Shown here: piece after piece, positions 33,311 through 41,485 of the stretch
Layout of the letters: each line of letters starts with the position of its first letter
How positions within the stretch are numbered: position 1 is the stretch's first letter
NCBI GenBank assembly: GCA_015693905.1
Contig: CP065161.1
Span: 2,525,001 to 2,589,000 of the forward strand
Origin: Rhodobacterales bacterium HKCCA1288
Lineage (GTDB): Bacteria > Pseudomonadota > Alphaproteobacteria > Rhodobacterales > Rhodobacteraceae
DNA length: 64,000 nt
Direction of reading: 5' to 3'
Position numbers and translations under genes: made by a program
Notes under the pieces: generated by a model
The model's database searches: none
Told to the model about the DNA's origin: nothing
The model's input: the letters and a program-made list of their open reading frames with translations, nothing else

Positions 33311-33702
33311 TGGATCTGATCAATCGGTATTACGCCGCGTTTAATGCGGGCGATCTGGAGGCCATGCTTGATTGCCTCAGCGAAGATGTGGCGCATCATG
33401 TCAATGAGGGGCAGGTGCGCATGGGCAAAGCGGCCTTTGCCGATTTTTGCGCCCATATGAACCGCTGCTATAAAGAACATCTCACCGATATCGTGGTGAT
33501 GCAGAATGAAGCAGGCAGTCGCGTTGCCGCCGAATTTATCGTAAATGGCACCTATCTGGCCACGGACGCAGGATTGCCCGAGGCGCGCGGACAGACATAT
33601 GTCCTGCCCGCTGGCAGTTTCTTTTCCGTTGAGGACGGTAAGATCACCCGTGTTGTGACCTATTACAACCTTGCTGATTGGATCGCTCAGGTTTCGGCAT
33701 GA
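33310..33702 (+). CDS. NTF2/SnoaL-like (ketosteroid isomerase-type) protein
   Basis: The 130-residue single-domain protein begins MDLINRYYAAFNAGDLEAML and ends in VLPAGSFFSVEDGKITRVVTYYN, the usual pattern of SnoaL-like alpha+beta cones. No catalytic residues can be assigned. It is tightly coupled to the phosphatase upstream and overlaps the GNAT gene by 4 bp. It is the first of three genes inserted before infA. Confidence 0.82.
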   Translation: MDLINRYYAAFNAGDLEAMLDCLSEDVAHHVNEGQVRMGKAAFADFCAHMNRCYKEHLTDIVVMQNEAGSRVAAEFIVNGTYLATDAGLPEARGQTYVLPAGSFFSVEDGKITRVVTYYNLADWIAQVSA

Positions 33703-34283
33703 GCCTTGACTATCGCATCTATCGCGGGGCTGAGATCGCGGCAATTGTTCCCGATCTGGCACGGCTGCGCATCACGGTCTTTCGTGATTGGCCCTATCTC
33801 TATGAGGGGGATTTGGCCTATGAGACGGGTTATCTCGCCCGCTATGCGCAAGGCGGGGCCATAGTGGTTGCCGCCTATGATGGCGCGCAGATGGTGGGCG
33901 CGGCCACGGGGATGCCCTTGCTTCAGCATGATGATGATTTCTCTGGTGCTTTGGCGGCCTGCGATATCGCCGCCGAAGATGTGTTCTACTGCGCAGAATC
34001 TGTTCTGATGCAAGACCATCGCGGGCAGGGGGCAGGGCATATATTTTTCGATGCGCGCGAGGCAGAGGCCCGCGCACAGGGAAAAACATATAGCGCCTTT
34101 TGCGCAGTGGTGCGCCCTGCGGATCATCCGATGGCCCCAAAGGACTATCGCCCGCTTGATGAATTCTGGAAAAAGCGGGGCTATCAGAAATTGGATGGCG
34201 TCTTTGCAGAATTTTCATGGCTCGATATCGGAGATTCTGAAAAAACCCAAAAGCGCCTGCAATTTTGGATCAAACAGCTATGA
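33699..34283 (+). CDS. GNAT family N-acetyltransferase
   Basis: The 194-residue protein has the acetyl-CoA-binding motif in SVLMQDHRGQGAGHIFFDAREAEA, with preceding beta strands IVVAAYDGAQMVGAATG. The ATG at 33699 lies in an ATGA overlap with the NTF2-like gene. It overlaps the nitrilase-family gene by 4 bp, so the three are translated together. The acetyl acceptor is unknown. Confidence 0.82.
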   Translation: MSLDYRIYRGAEIAAIVPDLARLRITVFRDWPYLYEGDLAYETGYLARYAQGGAIVVAAYDGAQMVGAATGMPLLQHDDDFSGALAACDIAAEDVFYCAESVLMQDHRGQGAGHIFFDAREAEARAQGKTYSAFCAVVRPADHPMAPKDYRPLDEFWKKRGYQKLDGVFAEFSWLDIGDSEKTQKRLQFWIKQL

Positions 34284-35173
34284 AATGTGCCGCCGCCGCC
34301 TATCCGCTCGATCCCTTGACCCGTTTCGCTGATTTTGACGCGAAGATCACCGCATGGGTCGCTGAGGCCGCGGATGGCGGCGCAGAGATTGCGATTTTTC
34401 CTGAATATGGCGCGATGGAATTGGCCCATCTTGCAGGGCCATCCGTTGCGGCAGATCTTGAAGGCAGCCTGCGTGCGGTCAGTGATATTTGGCCTGAGGC
34501 GGATGCCCTTTTTTCGCGGCTTGCGGTGCAGCATGGCCTTGCCCTAGTGGCCCCATCTGCGCCGATTTTTGACCAAAATTATGGGCTGCGGCCCGTCAAT
34601 CGCGCCTGCATTTATGGGGCGCAGGGGCGGATTGGGCATCAAGACAAGCAGATTATGACCCGCTTTGAACGCGAGATTTGGCAGGTGCAATCGGGCGGGC
34701 CTTTGCAGGTCTTTGACCTTGGCGATCTGCGGGTGGGTGTGTTGATCTGCTATGATGCGGAGTTTCCGCTTTTGGCGCGCGCCTTGGTTGAGGCGGGGGT
34801 TGATTTGCTTCTGGTGCCATCCTGCACGGATAGTGGCGCAGGCTATTGGCGAGTGCGGGTGGGGGCGATGGCCCGCGCGCTAGAGGGACAATGCGCGGTT
34901 TTACAATCACCCACAGTCGGACAAGCGGCATGGTCGCCCGCAGTGGATGAAAACCATGGCGCAGCGGCGATCTACGGCCCGGCTGAAGCGGGCTTTTGTG
35001 ACAATGGCGTGTTTGCTGAAGGCGCAATGAACAAGCCAGGATGGGTGATGGCCGATATTGACCTTGGTCGGCTGCGAGATCTGCGCCAAAACGGCACTGT
35101 TTTAACCCGCCGCGATTGGCCAGAGAGCGCCGCGCGCACAGCGCTTGTGCCGCAGGTGAAAGATTTACCTTGA
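34280..35173 (+). CDS. Carbon-nitrogen hydrolase (nitrilase superfamily)
   Basis: The 297-residue enzyme has the Glu-Lys-Cys catalytic triad visible in FPEYGAMEL, the KQIMTRFE lysine segment and LICYDAEFPLLARAL. It is probably an amidase or omega-amidase; the substrate is not clear. ATG 34280 overlaps the GNAT gene. It lies 73 bp before infA, and that gap contains the infA ribosome site AAGGAG. Confidence 0.87.
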   Translation: MKCAAAAYPLDPLTRFADFDAKITAWVAEAADGGAEIAIFPEYGAMELAHLAGPSVAADLEGSLRAVSDIWPEADALFSRLAVQHGLALVAPSAPIFDQNYGLRPVNRACIYGAQGRIGHQDKQIMTRFEREIWQVQSGGPLQVFDLGDLRVGVLICYDAEFPLLARALVEAGVDLLLVPSCTDSGAGYWRVRVGAMARALEGQCAVLQSPTVGQAAWSPAVDENHGAAAIYGPAEAGFCDNGVFAEGAMNKPGWVMADIDLGRLRDLRQNGTVLTRRDWPESAARTALVPQVKDLP

Positions 35174-35246
35174 AAATCCGCTCCTTTGGGCGCATTTACC
35201 GCGGCGAAGCTGCCATTTGGGGCAGTGAGAAAGCTAAGGAGAGACC

Positions 35247-35465
35247 ATGGCCAAGGAAGAGATGCTCGAATTCCCCGGTGTCGTGAAGGAACTCCTGCCA
35301 AATGCGACATTCAGGGTCGAGCTCGAAAACGGCCATGAGATCATCGCACATACGGCAGGCAAGATGCGCAAAAACCGTATCCGCGTTCTGGCAGGCGACA
35401 AGGTGCAGGTTGAGATGACCCCCTATGACCTGACCAAGGGCCGTATCAATTACCGCTTTAAGTGA
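35247..35465 (+). CDS. infA: Translation initiation factor IF-1
   Basis: The 72-residue S1-fold protein has [20 protein letters not shown] at its start and the typical end [22 protein letters not shown]-1 binds the A site of the 30S subunit during initiation. The strong ribosome site AAGGAG lies 7 bases before the ATG. Confidence 0.98.
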   Translation: MAKEEMLEFPGVVKELLPNATFRVELENGHEIIAHTAGKMRKNRIRVLAGDKVQVEMTPYDLTKGRINYRFK

Positions 35466-35471
35466 TTTGTT

Positions 35472-36047
35472 TTGCGCCTGATTTTGGGATCAGCAAGCCC
35501 GCGCAGGCGGGAGTTACTGGCGGTGTTGGGGATCTCACCTGACGACATCGCCCCGCCTGAAATTGACGAAACCCCGCAAAAGGGGGAACATCCGCGCGCC
35601 TATGTCACCCGTATCGCGCGCGAAAAGGTTGCCGCCGTGTCATCTGCGCCCGAGGACATCGTTCTATGCGCAGATACGACCGTCTTTATGGGCCGGCGGA
35701 TTTTGGGCAAGCCTGCGGATGCCGTGGAGGCTGAGGCGTTTTTGCGCCTTTTGTCGGGCCGCCGTCATCGCGTCATCACGGCCTTGGCCGCCCGAAAAGG
35801 CGCGCGCGTGATCGAGCGCGCAGTTGAAAGCCGTGTGAAGATGAAATCCCTCAGCGATGCGGAAATCGCGGCTTATCTCGCGACAGACGATTGGCGCGGC
35901 AAGGCAGGCGGTTATGCCATTCAAGGCCCTGCTGGTGCGTTTATTCCGTGGATTTCAGGCAGCTATCCCGCCATTATGGGCCTTCCTTTGGCGGAAACAG
36001 CCAGTGCCTTGGCGGCCTTGGGCTATCCCGTTTGGAGGCAAGAATGA
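35472..36047 (+). CDS. maf: Maf-family nucleoside triphosphate pyrophosphatase
   Basis: The 191-residue protein begins [15 protein letters not shown], the Maf signature, followed by [15 protein letters not shown] and [20 protein letters not shown]. Maf proteins hydrolyse non-canonical or excess nucleotides such as dTTP/UTP analogues. The start is TTG, 6 bp after infA. It overlaps the RNase E/G gene by 4 bp. Confidence 0.93.
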   Translation: MRLILGSASPRRRELLAVLGISPDDIAPPEIDETPQKGEHPRAYVTRIAREKVAAVSSAPEDIVLCADTTVFMGRRILGKPADAVEAEAFLRLLSGRRHRVITALAARKGARVIERAVESRVKMKSLSDAEIAAYLATDDWRGKAGGYAIQGPAGAFIPWISGSYPAIMGLPLAETASALAALGYPVWRQE

Positions 36048-37096
36048 AGGGCTGCGTTATTGCATTGGATGAGGTTGCAGGGCGCAAGGCGGCGGCATTG
36101 ATCGTTGATGGCCGCTTGCAGGATATCCGTATTGATCCCCCCGAAAATGACCCAAGCCCCGAGATTGGCGAGATTTACCGCGCCAAGGTGGCCCGTGCCA
36201 TGGGCGGGCAGGGCGGCGTTATGGTTACCCTTCCCGATGGGCAATCGGGATTTTTGCGCGGGGTCAAAGGCCTTGAGCAAGGGGCAAGCGTGATTGTTCA
36301 GGTGATGGGCTATGCCGAAGGCAATAAGGCCGCGCCTGTGACGACAAGTCTGTTGTTCAAAAGCCGCTACGCCATTGTCACGCCCGCGGCGGCAGGATTT
36401 AACATCGCCCGCTCGATCCGTGACGAAGAAGACCGCGATCACCTGTTGGAACTGGCCCATGATGCGATGGAGGGCGCGCCTGAGGATTTTGGCGTGATCA
36501 TTCGCTCAGCCAGCGCTGAGGCGGTGGATGAAGATATAGTTGAGGATGTCAGCGCCATGCGCGCCTTGGCCGAGGCCGTGGTGGCCGATATGAATGGCGC
36601 CCCCGAATTGCTGGTTGCAGCCCCCACATCTCATGAGGTGGCGTGGCGCGATTGGACAAGCCCAATGCCTGATGAAGTGGTGGAAAGCCCCACCGCCTTT
36701 GCCGATCTCGGCGTGGAGGAGGCGGTTGATGCCCTCCTCTCCCCGCGGGTGGAGTTGGGTGGTGGCGCCTGGGCCATGTTTGAACCCACCTCTGCCCTCG
36801 TGGCGATTGATGTGAACACGGGCGGTGATTTATCCCTTGCGGCAGGGCTGAAGGCCAATTTGGCTTTGGTGCGTGATTTGCCGCGTCAATTGCGTCTGCG
36901 TGGGTTGTCGGGGCAGATTACAATGGATTTGGCCCCGATGCCGAAAAAAGACCGCCGTCTGTTCGAGGATAAATTGCGCAGTGCCTTGCGCTCTGACGCG
37001 ACTGACACGGTGCTTGCGGGATGGACACCGCTTGGCCATTTTGAACTGCAGCGCAAGCGCGACCGCGCGCCTTTGCACGAGATATGGCCGTCATGA
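36044..37096 (+). CDS. Short ribonuclease E/G family protein
   Basis: The 350-residue protein is much shorter than RNase E. It contains the S1-like N-terminal region ([21 protein letters not shown]), and the catalytic aspartates are visible in [11 protein letters not shown] and [10 protein letters not shown]. There is no zinc-link cysteine pair and no C-terminal scaffold. ATG 36044 overlaps maf by 4 bp; earlier in-frame codons would lie within maf. A full-size RNase E is presumably encoded elsewhere. Confidence 0.88.
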   Translation: MKGCVIALDEVAGRKAAALIVDGRLQDIRIDPPENDPSPEIGEIYRAKVARAMGGQGGVMVTLPDGQSGFLRGVKGLEQGASVIVQVMGYAEGNKAAPVTTSLLFKSRYAIVTPAAAGFNIARSIRDEEDRDHLLELAHDAMEGAPEDFGVIIRSASAEAVDEDIVEDVSAMRALAEAVVADMNGAPELLVAAPTSHEVAWRDWTSPMPDEVVESPTAFADLGVEEAVDALLSPRVELGGGAWAMFEPTSALVAIDVNTGGDLSLAAGLKANLALVRDLPRQLRLRGLSGQITMDLAPMPKKDRRLFEDKLRSALRSDATDTVLAGWTPLGHFELQRKRDRAPLHEIWPS

Positions 37097-37311
37097 GTTG
37101 CCCGATTTGTCAAAAAGAAACAGTCGCGGCTTATCGCCCTTTTTGCTCGCGCCGCTGCGCGGATGTGGATCTGGCGCGATGGTTGAACGGATCATATGCC
37201 GTGCCGTCCAATGACCCCGAAGATATCGAAGAAGCCCTTGATCAAGCAGCCCGCGCCAAAGCATTTGGTCGCAACGGCGATGGCGAGGATGACGCAGGGC
37301 CGCTGCAATAG
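37093..37311 (+). CDS. yacG: DNA gyrase inhibitor YacG (zinc finger)
   Basis: The 72-residue zinc protein has four cysteines in CPIC and CSRRC, followed by ADVDLARWL as in YacG, and an acidic tail. YacG binds GyrB and limits supercoiling. The ATG at 37093 overlaps the RNase gene by 4 bp; an in-frame ATG three codons earlier is possible. Confidence 0.92.
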   Translation: MSCPICQKETVAAYRPFCSRRCADVDLARWLNGSYAVPSNDPEDIEEALDQAARAKAFGRNGDGEDDAGPLQ

Positions 37312-37404
37312 AAAAAACGCGATAATTTTGCGCAAACCCTATGGACAGCCCCCCACGAAGGCCCTAGAACGCCCCCACCCTGATGGTGTTCCGCCATCTC
37401 CCGT

Positions 37405-37479
37405 GCCCGGGTAGCTCAGGGGTAGAGCAGTGGATTGAAAATCCTCGTGTCGGTGGTTCGATTCCGCCCCCGGGCACCA
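37405..37479 (+). tRNA. tRNA-Phe (GAA)
   Basis: The acceptor stem is GCCCGGG/CCCGGGC, the D-arm contains TAGCTCAGGGGTAGAGC, the anticodon stem-loop reads GGATT-GAA-AATCC, and the T-arm contains GGTTCGATTCC. Discriminator A and encoded CCA are present. The 221 bp after it (37480-37700) contain no gene I can support. Confidence 0.97.
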
Positions 37480-37700
37480 CTTCAAAAAACCGGATAAACT
37501 GTGTTGATCTTCCTTTTGTGCCTCAAATGTGTTGGGCCACATATTCGGGACGTGTTCGGTCAGGGCGTTTGTCAAGAAATCCTTGCGATAACGCAACGGG
37601 TTGCGGCTGTCCGGCGCTGTGCTGGACTCAAGCGGCCGACCCACATAAACTATCGGAAATCATTCGACTGCTAATATGACAGCAGAAGGAGCACTTATAC

Positions 37701-37997
37701 GTGTCGATGAAGTTTGACATCCTCACCAATGTCGCGCGGTTGCGCTATACGTTGGAAAAAATGGAGGCGTCAGTGGGCATTCACCAACTCACTGAGGCTG
37801 AAAAATATGTGCTCAGTGCCGCGGCATTGGCCGCAAAAGCGGACGGCTCATTTTCGCTTCATGATTTAGAGGCGCAGGATTTGATTGCGGACATGCCCGT
37901 GAGCACGAAATTCCGCACGCTGCGTTGCCTGATCGATAAGGGCAAGCTGAAGCGCGCAGGCGCAGGTCGCAAGTCCGATTATATTATCGTGGCTTAA
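37701..37997 (+). CDS. Small winged-helix-like protein
   Basis: This 98-residue soluble protein looks like a compact winged helix: helices in LTEAEKYVLSAAALAAKADG and SLHDLEAQDLIADM, a recognition-like STKFRTLRCLIDKGKL and a final beta wing GAGRKSDYIIVA. GTG 37701 is chosen because AAGGAG lies 9 bases upstream. It is not matched to a named family. The next gene, 24 bp on, encodes a membrane protein and may be its partner. Confidence 0.6.
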   Translation: MSMKFDILTNVARLRYTLEKMEASVGIHQLTEAEKYVLSAAALAAKADGSFSLHDLEAQDLIADMPVSTKFRTLRCLIDKGKLKRAGAGRKSDYIIVA

Positions 37998-38021
37998 TCT
38001 TTTAAGCTCCCGAGTAAGGCT

Positions 38022-38576
38022 GTGCGTATGCGGCATGCACTTATGACCGATCTTGTGGCCTTGGTCATGTGTTCGATCTTTTACGCGGTTGCCTTTGAGG
38101 CCGTATTTGTTGTCTCGGATAAATTGCAGCAGTCCGTGGTGCCTGGCATTATTTATGGCAGCGTGCTGTTCTTCCCGCATGGTGTTCGGGTGCTGGCGGC
38201 CTATTTATTTGGCTGGCGGAGCATCCTCTACCTTCTGCCTATCAGCGCGGTCTATGCGGGGTTTGGGGGTGATGCGGCCACGATCCTCCAAGGGCTTGTT
38301 CTGGCATTGGGGAGCCTCGTGGCCTGCGTTCTGGCCTTTGAGGTATTGAGCCGCTTTGACTTTATAGAGCGTAATTATCTCGCGGTTTCAATCGATTGGA
38401 AAAGTCTGGTTCTCGCCGGTGCTGGCGGCGCGCTGATCAACGCTGTGCTGCATTATAGCTTGAACGTCACCGATGCGCAGGCTTCGGGTGCGATATTTGT
38501 CGGAGATGTTCTTGGCTTTGCTGTGGTGTTGCTCATCGCTATGATGGGCTTTCGGCTCTTGCGAGAGTTGAAATAG
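38022..38576 (+). CDS. Integral membrane protein of unknown function
   Basis: The 184-residue protein has about five hydrophobic helices (for example LVALVMCSIFYAVAFEAVFV, TILQGLVLALGSLVACVLAF and AVVLLIAMMGFRLL). No family is recognised. The start GTG 38022 could instead be ATG 38028. It follows the winged-helix gene closely, so the two are probably co-transcribed, and it converges on the wrbA-type gene. Confidence 0.6.
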   Translation: MRMRHALMTDLVALVMCSIFYAVAFEAVFVVSDKLQQSVVPGIIYGSVLFFPHGVRVLAAYLFGWRSILYLLPISAVYAGFGGDAATILQGLVLALGSLVACVLAFEVLSRFDFIERNYLAVSIDWKSLVLAGAGGALINAVLHYSLNVTDAQASGAIFVGDVLGFAVVLLIAMMGFRLLRELK

Positions 38577-38598
38577 CTTTGAAAAAGCGGAAACAGCA

Positions 38599-38628
38599 AG
38601 CGCACGCCCCGAAAAAAGGACGTGCGCT
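38599..38628. terminator. Hairpin between convergent genes, possible bidirectional terminator
   Basis: AGCGCACG and CGTGCGCT form an 8-bp perfect stem around a 14-base loop, lying between the ends of two convergent genes. Neither side has a strong T-run, so termination strength is uncertain. Confidence 0.4.
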
Positions 38629-38640
38629 CGTTGTAAATGC

Positions 38641-39234
38641 TTACGCGGCCAGTTTCGAAGTTATGTCGATCTGGCGTTTGATTTGATAGTGTATCGACCT
38701 TTTCAAGGTGTCAGTCAGCTCACCTGGTTGCATGACAAAGCCGTAGGGGTTGCCGCCATCTTCAAACTTTATGGGGTCACCATACCCAGGTGCGACTGGG
38801 ATCATCCCGAAATGCATGGATGAAACATAGGTTTGCTGAATCGCCCCTTCGGCGCCGCCGTTTTTATTCTGCGCCGTTGCCGCTGCTGAGAGTGTCTTGC
38901 CCGCCAAGGCGCCGCGCATCCATAAGCCGCCCAATGTGTCAAGCCATGCGCGCGTTTGGCTCGCCATGCCGCCGTACCGCGTTGGGCTCGAAATAAAGAG
39001 CCCGTTGCACCACTCCAAATCCGCTTCGGACACCAGATCAACAGTGGCCGCTTTTTCGGCTTGGGCCTTCCAACCATCTTGGCTGTTTACAACCTCTGCC
39101 GGTGCGGTTTCCGCGATGCGCCGTAGACGGACAGAAGCACCGGCTTCTTCGGCGGCTTTTGCAGCCTCGGTCGCGATGGCATGGTTGGTTCCATATGTGG
39201 AATAAAAAACGATCAGTAAATTTGTGCTAGACAT
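38641..39234 (-). CDS. wrbA: WrbA-type NAD(P)H:quinone oxidoreductase / flavodoxin-like protein
   Basis: The 197-residue flavodoxin-fold protein has the FMN phosphate loop FYSTYGTNHAIA, then SPTRYGGMASQTRAWLD and SAAATAQNKNGGAEGAIQQT, as in WrbA. It reduces quinones by two electrons and protects against oxidative stress. ATG 39234 follows GGAGGCAC; a TTG four codons earlier lies within that ribosome site. A perfect palindrome 14 bp upstream suggests redox- or quinone-controlled repression. Confidence 0.88.
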   Translation of the reverse strand: MSSTNLLIVFYSTYGTNHAIATEAAKAAEEAGASVRLRRIAETAPAEVVNSQDGWKAQAEKAATVDLVSEADLEWCNGLFISSPTRYGGMASQTRAWLDTLGGLWMRGALAGKTLSAAATAQNKNGGAEGAIQQTYVSSMHFGMIPVAPGYGDPIKFEDGGNPYGFVMQPGELTDTLKRSIHYQIKRQIDITSKLAA

Positions 39235-39247
39235 ATGTGCCTCCAAA

Positions 39248-39260
39248 TTAGGTGACCTAA
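39248..39260. promoter_or_regulatory. Palindromic operator TTAGGTGACCTAA before wrbA
   Basis: This perfect 13-bp palindrome lies 14-26 bp upstream of the wrbA ATG, overlapping the expected transcription start. Palindromes of this size before quinone reductases are commonly sites of HxlR- or MarR-type redox regulators. The regulator gene is not obvious next to it. The rest of the gap to 39517 holds nothing I can assign. Confidence 0.55.
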
Positions 39261-39517
39261 CGTATAGCGCGCGCAGCAGGGGGGTGCTTCATACGAGAAC
39301 GCACAGGGTATGTGCGTATTTTGAGGGTTGGCCACCGAGAGAAATGCCTATTTTTCAATAGGCTGCCCAGCAAGGGGCTAAGAGCGATGGATTGAAGCCC
39401 CTCAAACCTTGAATTAAATTCATTTATCCAACGGCAAGCCTGTTGCGAGATGGCGAAATCGGCCTGATCTGGCCCGCGCTGCGCGGCAGCCGCTCTCATC
39501 TGGATCGGGCCTTGTCG

Positions 39518-40237
39518 TTAGTCGGCCGCTTTGCCCAAGATTGATTTCAGGCTTGTATGCGGTTTGGCGGCCTCGCGCAGATCCAATGCGGATAGAATAT
39601 CCAAAAGATGGCTTTTCATCAGCGCCTCGGCCTCTGCGCCATCTTTGCGGCGGAAGGCCTCGACAAGGGCGTGATGGGCGTGCTTCTCGCAAAGCGCGCT
39701 TTGGCGGCGCCAGTAAATCGCGACAATCAGCGAAGATCGCGCAACCAAGCGTTCGATGAATTCTGCAATGGTGGCTTGGTCAGCGATGTGAGAAATTTCG
39801 ATGTGGAATTGACCCGAAAGGCGCACTGCCTTGCCCTGTTCGCCTGCATGGATGGCTTGATGTTCGGCCTCGATATGGGCCTCAAGCCGCGCAAGCGCCG
39901 CATCTGTCATCCGCTCGGCGGCAGAACGGGCGGTGCGCGGCTCAAGCAAGGCGCGGGCTTCGAAAATTTCGCGGGCCTCACGGACAGTCGGTTGCGAGAC
40001 AAAAGCACCCCGATTGCGGCGCAATTCGACCAGTTGCAAATGCGAAAGTGCCTGCAAAGCCGCGCGCACCACGGTGCGTGAGACGTTGTAAATATCGCTC
40101 AATTCGTCTTCCCCCAGTTTTGTCCCTGGAAGAAGGCGGTGTTCATAAATTGCCATGCTGAGATCAGTGACCAGATCCCCGCTTGGGCCATTGACCACGG
40201 GATTCAGAAAGAACTGTTCTTTGGGTGCTTTGTTCAT
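39518..40237 (-). CDS. GntR-family transcriptional regulator (FCD domain)
   Basis: The 239-residue regulator has an N-terminal winged helix (LLPGTKLGEDELSDIYNVSR followed by TVVRAALQALSHLQLVELRR) and an FCD ligand domain with HIEISHIADQ and HHALVEAFRRKDGAEAEALM carrying likely metal-binding histidines. ATG 40237 is chosen because AAGGAG lies 7 bases before it. It is divergent from the ABC importer operon, with a perfect GntR-type palindrome between them, so it very likely controls that operon. Confidence 0.88.
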   Translation of the reverse strand: MNKAPKEQFFLNPVVNGPSGDLVTDLSMAIYEHRLLPGTKLGEDELSDIYNVSRTVVRAALQALSHLQLVELRRNRGAFVSQPTVREAREIFEARALLEPRTARSAAERMTDAALARLEAHIEAEHQAIHAGEQGKAVRLSGQFHIEISHIADQATIAEFIERLVARSSLIVAIYWRRQSALCEKHAHHALVEAFRRKDGAEAEALMKSHLLDILSALDLREAAKPHTSLKSILGKAAD

Positions 40238-40318
40238 CAGGTTCTCCTTACACACAAAGATGGGGGCGAATAGAATCGAGTGCAAGGCGCGCCCGTTCAG
40301 TATCCAAGCTATTATCAG

Positions 40319-40330
40319 ATTGTATACAAT
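40319..40330. promoter_or_regulatory. GntR/FCD operator ATTGTATACAAT
   Basis: This perfect 12-bp palindrome has the TTGTATACAA core typical of FadR/FCD-type GntR sites. It lies between the divergent regulator gene (start 40237) and the ABC importer ATPase gene (start 40472), where one repressor could control both. Confidence 0.6.
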
Positions 40331-40471
40331 TTTGTGCGCAATCGCTGCGCAAACAGGGAAATACGTGCTTAAATTTTAAGCGTTTGCCTGCAAGGGCGAG
40401 ATTCGATTTCTGTCCATCATAGACCTGCGCCGCTTTGGGCCGCTTGCTGAGAAAAACAGCAAGGAAACCCC

Positions 40472-41455
40472 ATGACGGCCCCGCTTGACCTTGAATTGAT
40501 TTCTCTCACCAAACGCTATGGCGATGCGCTTGCGGTGGATGCGATTTCGCATGGCTTTAAGTCGGGGGTCTATGCATGCCTGCTGGGCCCCTCTGGCTGT
40601 GGTAAATCTTCGACATTGCGGATGATCGCGGGCCATGAAGGGGTATCAGACGGCGCAATCGTTCTTGACGGGCGCGAAGTCACCCATTTGCCACCCGCAA
40701 AACGCGGCACGGCTATGATGTTCCAAAACTATGCCCTGTTCCCGCATCTCAGTGTGCGCGACAACGTTGCCTTTAGTCTGCGGATGGCAGGAATTGATCG
40801 CGCAACCCGTCACAAGCGCGCCAATGAGATGCTTGAATTGGTCGAGATGTCTGCAATGGCCGAGCGCAAGCCTGATCAATTATCAGGTGGGCAGCAACAG
40901 CGGGTTGCCTTGGCGCGCGCCCTGATTACCCGCCCGCAAGTCTTGCTGTTGGACGAGCCGCTTTCGGCGCTTGATCCGTTCCTACGTATTCGGATGCGCG
41001 CGGAGCTTAAGCGCCTTCAGCGTGAGCTTGGGATTACCTTCATACATGTCACCCATGGCCAAGACGAGGCGCTGGCCTTGGCCGATGAGATTATCGTGAT
41101 GAACAATGCCAAGATCGAACAGGCAGGATCGGCACGCGATATTTTCAATAAGCCAAAAACCGCCTTCGTTGCGCGGTTCTTGGGGGGGCATAACGTTTTG
41201 AAATTGCCCCAAGGTCAGGTTGCGCTGCGCAATGATGCAATCCAAGTCACCGCCCAAGGGGCAGGGCGCATGGATGGCCGTGTGATTGGCGTTGAATATC
41301 AAGGCGCGCATGTGGCGTTGACCGCCCTTGTGGCGGGGGATCAAGAGGCCACCGCCCTCGTGCCAGATCATCAATTCATCGAAACCCCCAAAGACCTTGG
41401 TGAGGTCATTGGGCTTACCTGGGACGACCAAAACGCACATCTGGTCTCCGCCTAA
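40472..41455 (+). CDS. ABC importer ATP-binding protein (PotA type)
   Basis: The 327-residue ATPase has Walker A GPSGCGKSS, signature [16 protein letters not shown], Walker B VLLLDEPLSALD and a C-terminal TOBE-like domain (from about 240). The sequence type is that of spermidine/putrescine importers. It is the first gene of a four-gene import set followed by a racemase. The real substrate may differ from polyamines, as the downstream enzyme suggests. Confidence 0.9.
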   Translation: MTAPLDLELISLTKRYGDALAVDAISHGFKSGVYACLLGPSGCGKSSTLRMIAGHEGVSDGAIVLDGREVTHLPPAKRGTAMMFQNYALFPHLSVRDNVAFSLRMAGIDRATRHKRANEMLELVEMSAMAERKPDQLSGGQQQRVALARALITRPQVLLLDEPLSALDPFLRIRMRAELKRLQRELGITFIHVTHGQDEALALADEIIVMNNAKIEQAGSARDIFNKPKTAFVARFLGGHNVLKLPQGQVALRNDAIQVTAQGAGRMDGRVIGVEYQGAHVALTALVAGDQEATALVPDHQFIETPKDLGEVIGLTWDDQNAHLVSA

Positions 41456-41485
41456 AACTGCCGTTTCAGCCAAGAGGATCACGAC

